From Sapria himalayana (taxonomy: Eukaryota; Streptophyta; Magnoliopsida; Malpighiales; Rafflesiaceae), in NCBI GenBank assembly GCA_029783825.1, contig JAREIK010000722.1, forward strand, positions 157,457 to 221,456: a stretch of DNA of 64,000 bases, read 5' to 3'. Both the position numbers and the translations under genes were made by a program. Shown here one piece after another: positions 61,297 to 64,000 of this stretch (its first letter is position 1; each line of letters begins with the position of its first letter). The notes beneath the pieces were generated by a model. It saw only the letters and a list, made by a program, of their open reading frames with translations, did not search any database and was not told the DNA's origin.

Positions 61297-61789
61297 AATT
61301 TGGCTGAGAAGATATGATCTTTCATAATTTATCTGTGGAAATTTCATAGTGGAATACTAAAAACTTATCAAGTAGTGATGAGCATGCAAGTTTCATGCTA
61401 AGGAACTACTTTACCTATCGCACTCTCTTAATTACATCCTCCTCAAGTGGAAATACCTCCAAGAACATTGGCTAGTTGTGTCAAGTGGGTAAAGTGAACG
61501 ATGATATATAATTCTTTAAGCACTTATAGGGTTGAGACTATAGTACATCTCGATAAAAAAAATAGAAGATAATTATATCTGATGAAAAAAATATAAAATA
61601 AATTATATCTAAGAGTCAATTTTGTCAAGTAGTCACAGTGTATAAATTTTTTCTTAATAAAAAAATCACATTTGAACTCTAGTGTCTAGTAGTCATAGTG
61701 TATAATTTTGTTGTCAGAGATTCCACAAAGTAATAATTAAGATTTTGACTTCCTATACTAGTTAAGTAGTCATAGTTCTGCTTCTATAA
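60487..61789. other. Spacer between CACTA copies 2 and 3
   Basis: AT-rich with a (TA)n tract (61257-61280) followed by three GTAT units. 60770-60960 has more balanced composition ('aaggtttgggacttggc', 'gggatgttctgagaggg'), without a recognisable frame. No TAGTG terminus was found here. Confidence 0.3.
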
Positions 61790-63124
61790 TCCTCCACACT
61801 AAATTTTTAGAAATTGATCATACAATGACTATTCTATAAATAGCTGAGAAAATTTTATTTTTAAATATTGCGATGACAAAGGAATCTTGGATTTCATCAC
61901 TAATTTTGTGACGGAATCATTAGAAATATATTTTCTTTTTCTAAAAGAGCGACAAATCAATATAGACATGCATGCATGATTCTATTTCTATTTAGAAATA
62001 GATTTAGAAATAAAAAAAATAGTTTCTATTATCTACAAGAGGTACAAGTAGTATTTATGTTTTATTTGTTTATTATATATAATATACAATTATATATAGA
62101 AACTATATGACATACAACCAAATAAGCACATCCACGTATTATTTATCAAATAATATTCACATAACATCTACCATAAGATAAAATGTTAAATAACAAAAAT
62201 AAATATTTATAAATTTGTATATATAATTTATAACAAAATTTTAAAAATCTTTAAAAAATCATTAATTTGGATCAAAAATAAACATTGCAAAAAATTAATA
62301 ACATATCACAAATAACTACTAAGTCATTCTCTTGAAGAGTATTGTTCTCTTGAGATTTGGCTGGATTCTTTTTAGAATCATGAAAAATAGATAATGTCTC
62401 TGCCAACTTATATATTATTTTTTTCATCTTCAAAATTTTTTGTTATATATTTTTATCTCTTTTCAATCTTTTAGCCTCTTTTTTTTTAATTTTTCAATTT
62501 TATTTTGTATCTTTTTATTCTTTTGTTACATCTCCTTGTGTAATCTTTTATCAAATATTTTATTATAATTGGAAGATGATGATGAAGAATTCCAAATAGA
62601 ACTTATATAAAATATAGATGCAAGAGTACCTAGATTATACACTCGTCATTTTTTCAATATGACTCTGACAGTCTGAAGGTAGATATGTGCAACATCAATC
62701 TTTTATGTTTTTGTAGAAGGATCTGTTAATTATGAAGCAATTGTAATCATATTTTCTATAGTTTTTTATAATTGTTAAAATATAACATAACGTATTAATT
62801 GTTATATTAAAAAAAAATTATATTAGTAAAAAAAATTGTCTTCTTGATACTATAAAGATATTTTAAAAATAATTTTATTAATTATATTTAATGAGTTTAT
62901 AAAAAATTAATTATTAACTATAGTAAAGAAATATATTTGAGTTTGCATTTTATTTATATTTAATACCAAATAATAAATTTAAAATTTTTTTTGTTAGTAT
63001 TTTCAATTATAAAATAAAACTACAAGTACAAAATGAGAATCTCATATAAATATCATTTGAATGTTTGTCTATAAATATTTTATCTTTCTTCTTATATATT
63101 TGCTTGAATATCTCAAATGGTGTT

Positions 63125-63132
63125 GGTAGATA
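63125..63132. repeat. Target duplication GGTAGATA (left)
   Basis: Identical to 63604-63611. Confidence 0.9.
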
Positions 63133-63603
63133 TAGAGGTGTCAAACGGGCTGTGTCGGCCCGGCCCGACCCATTTTTTCTAGGCTCGACCGGGCTTTCGT
63201 GCCGGGCCAGGCATGGCACGGTACAGTAACCGTGTCATGTCTGTCCCGGCACGGTTTTTTGGGGGTTCAGCCCGGCACAGGCCCGCTGCATGATTCACTG
63301 GGTTCGGCCCAGTCGGGTCGAACCCTAAATTAAAAAAAAATTAGGGTTTTGGCGTCGCCGTAACCCTAATTTTAAAAAAAATTAGGATTTCGGCACGCCC
63401 AAAACCCTAATTTTAAAAAAAATTAGGAATTAGGTGCGCCCGAAACCCTAATTCTAAAAAAAATTAGGAATTGGGCGCGCCTGAAACCCTAACTTTAAAA
63501 AAAATTAGGGTTTCGGCGTCGCAGTAACCCTAATTAAAAAAAAAAAATTCGGCACGGTATCGTGTTGGGCCAAGCACGGCATGAGGTCCGGTTGACATCT
63601 CTA
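63133..63603. mobile_element. Non-autonomous hAT-type element with internal hairpin array, 471 bp
   Basis: Ends TAGAGGTGTCAAACGG and CCGGTTGACATCTCTA, with the perfect 8-bp duplication GGTAGATA. It is the best-preserved member of the family in the window. The flanks are GC-rich ('ggcccggcccgaccc', 'gggccaggcatggcacgg'). The centre (63322-63545) is an array of self-complementary AT units. Confidence 0.9.
63322..63545. repeat. Array of six hairpin-forming units, about 40 bp each
   Basis: Each unit has CCCTAATTTT, a run of A, then AATTAGGG or AATTAGGA, so it pairs with itself. Units are joined by GC-rich linkers such as 'tttcggcgtcgccgtaa' or 'gggcgcgcctgaa'. Starts are near 63322, 63362, 63401, 63443, 63486 and 63524. 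It resembles CCCTAAA telomere text only superficially. Confidence 0.85.
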
Positions 63604-63611
63604 GGTAGATA
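63604..63611. repeat. Target duplication GGTAGATA (right)
   Basis: Perfect match to 63125-63132. Confidence 0.9.
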
Positions 63612-64000
63612 TCCCAATTCAACCTCCTACAATTAAATATTAGTTATTATCATGGTATATCATTTATTATAACACATTTTATTTTTTTTTTATTATAAAA
63701 ATATAAATAACAACAAAAAATAAATTATAGTTATTTCAAATATATCGAATATTGGTAGGTCATTTTGAATCTCTAATATGTTTTAAAGGTCCCGATCTTT
63801 CAAATGTTTTTTTTATCGATAATTATGTGAGGCCACCTAGGATAAAATCTTGAACTCCTTACTATTTTAGTAATCCCATCATTTTATCCAAACACCAAGG
63901 GGGACACTTTTGTATCTTTATCATATTTTTTTCTTCACTTGTCAAGTTTGTTATTGTATCTCATACTTGTCATATATTTTCATGTATTCTTCACGGATAC

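Larger units (their letters stand above)
61790..64000 (-). mobile_element. CACTA element copy 3, truncated at its terminus, runs off the window
   Basis: Homology to the other copies starts inside the subterminal zone ('ctaaatttttagaaa', with 'acaatgactattctataaatag' as in copy 2 at 56969), without the CACTA end. It continues through 'caaataacta' (62310), 'atgatgatgaagaa' (62577; copy 1 at 9748) and 'atattggtaggtca' (63748). The Transposase_24-like coding region is broken by stops. It carries a hAT insertion at 63133-63603. Confidence 0.7.

Noticed and set aside
63322..63545. Telomere-like repeat
   Set aside because: The plant telomere unit is CCCTAAA; here CCCTAATTTT is part of a 40-bp hairpin unit inside a transposon, not a 7-bp tandem.

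Overview
The window reads as a repeat-rich, gene-poor stretch of a flowering-plant nuclear genome. It is very AT-rich by eye (base composition was not computed). I found no intact host gene, no tRNA or rRNA gene, and no sign of bacterial or organellar organisation. The plant assignment rests on the transposon families: a CACTA (En/Spm-type) element coding for TNP2-type transposase domains, hAT elements with 8-bp target duplications, Copia remnants with a tRNA-Met-like primer site, and an RTE-like LINE. The species cannot be named from the sequence.

Layout. 1-8280: AT-rich DNA with old tandem and dispersed duplications and one short hAT-type element (6493-7120). 8281-19157: a nearly complete but decayed CACTA element read on the minus strand. 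It carries a Transposase_21-DUF4218-DUF4216 pseudogene (about 16640-12060) and a Transposase_24-like fragment (9513-9812), and is itself hit by a solo LTR (14196-15713, 5-bp duplication CTAAT) and a short hAT element (8903-9426). 19158-30350: a satellite block. It holds CA microsatellites, about 3.1 kb of degenerate TATC repeat, then 600-745 bp AT-rich units arranged as a roughly 1.35 kb higher-order repeat that switches orientation near 27.75 kb, then an AAAAT array. 30351-30725: GAGCTC-rich and G-rich DNA. 31290-31620: the only stretch that looks like a host gene start (G-box-type motif, ATG, transit-peptide-like residues), probably broken. 32620-35720: a decayed Copia element. 35765-40690: two hAT elements of one family, the second nested in the first. 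41317-42057 and 44796-45727: two inverted copies of a small TIR element carrying a GC-rich minisatellite; the second lies inside another hAT element (44670-46217), which lies inside an RTE-like LINE reverse transcriptase (44085-46985). 48780-50885: an 875-bp unit in tandem, about 2.4 copies. 51430-51790: weak Copia remnant. 53670-54435: an element with TIRs of about 250 bp. 56866-60490 and 61790-64000: two further, internally deleted or truncated CACTA relatives, the last carrying a 471-bp hAT element with a perfect 8-bp duplication.

Nothing here forms a working pathway. The content is a layered record of insertions, and in several places the order of events can be read from target-site duplications. 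The least ordinary signals are the dyad conserved in every satellite unit with one compensated double change, the near-identical inverted satellite arms, minisatellite growth inside the small TIR element, and the array of AT hairpin units inside the 471-bp hAT element. I see no evidence for a new coding system.
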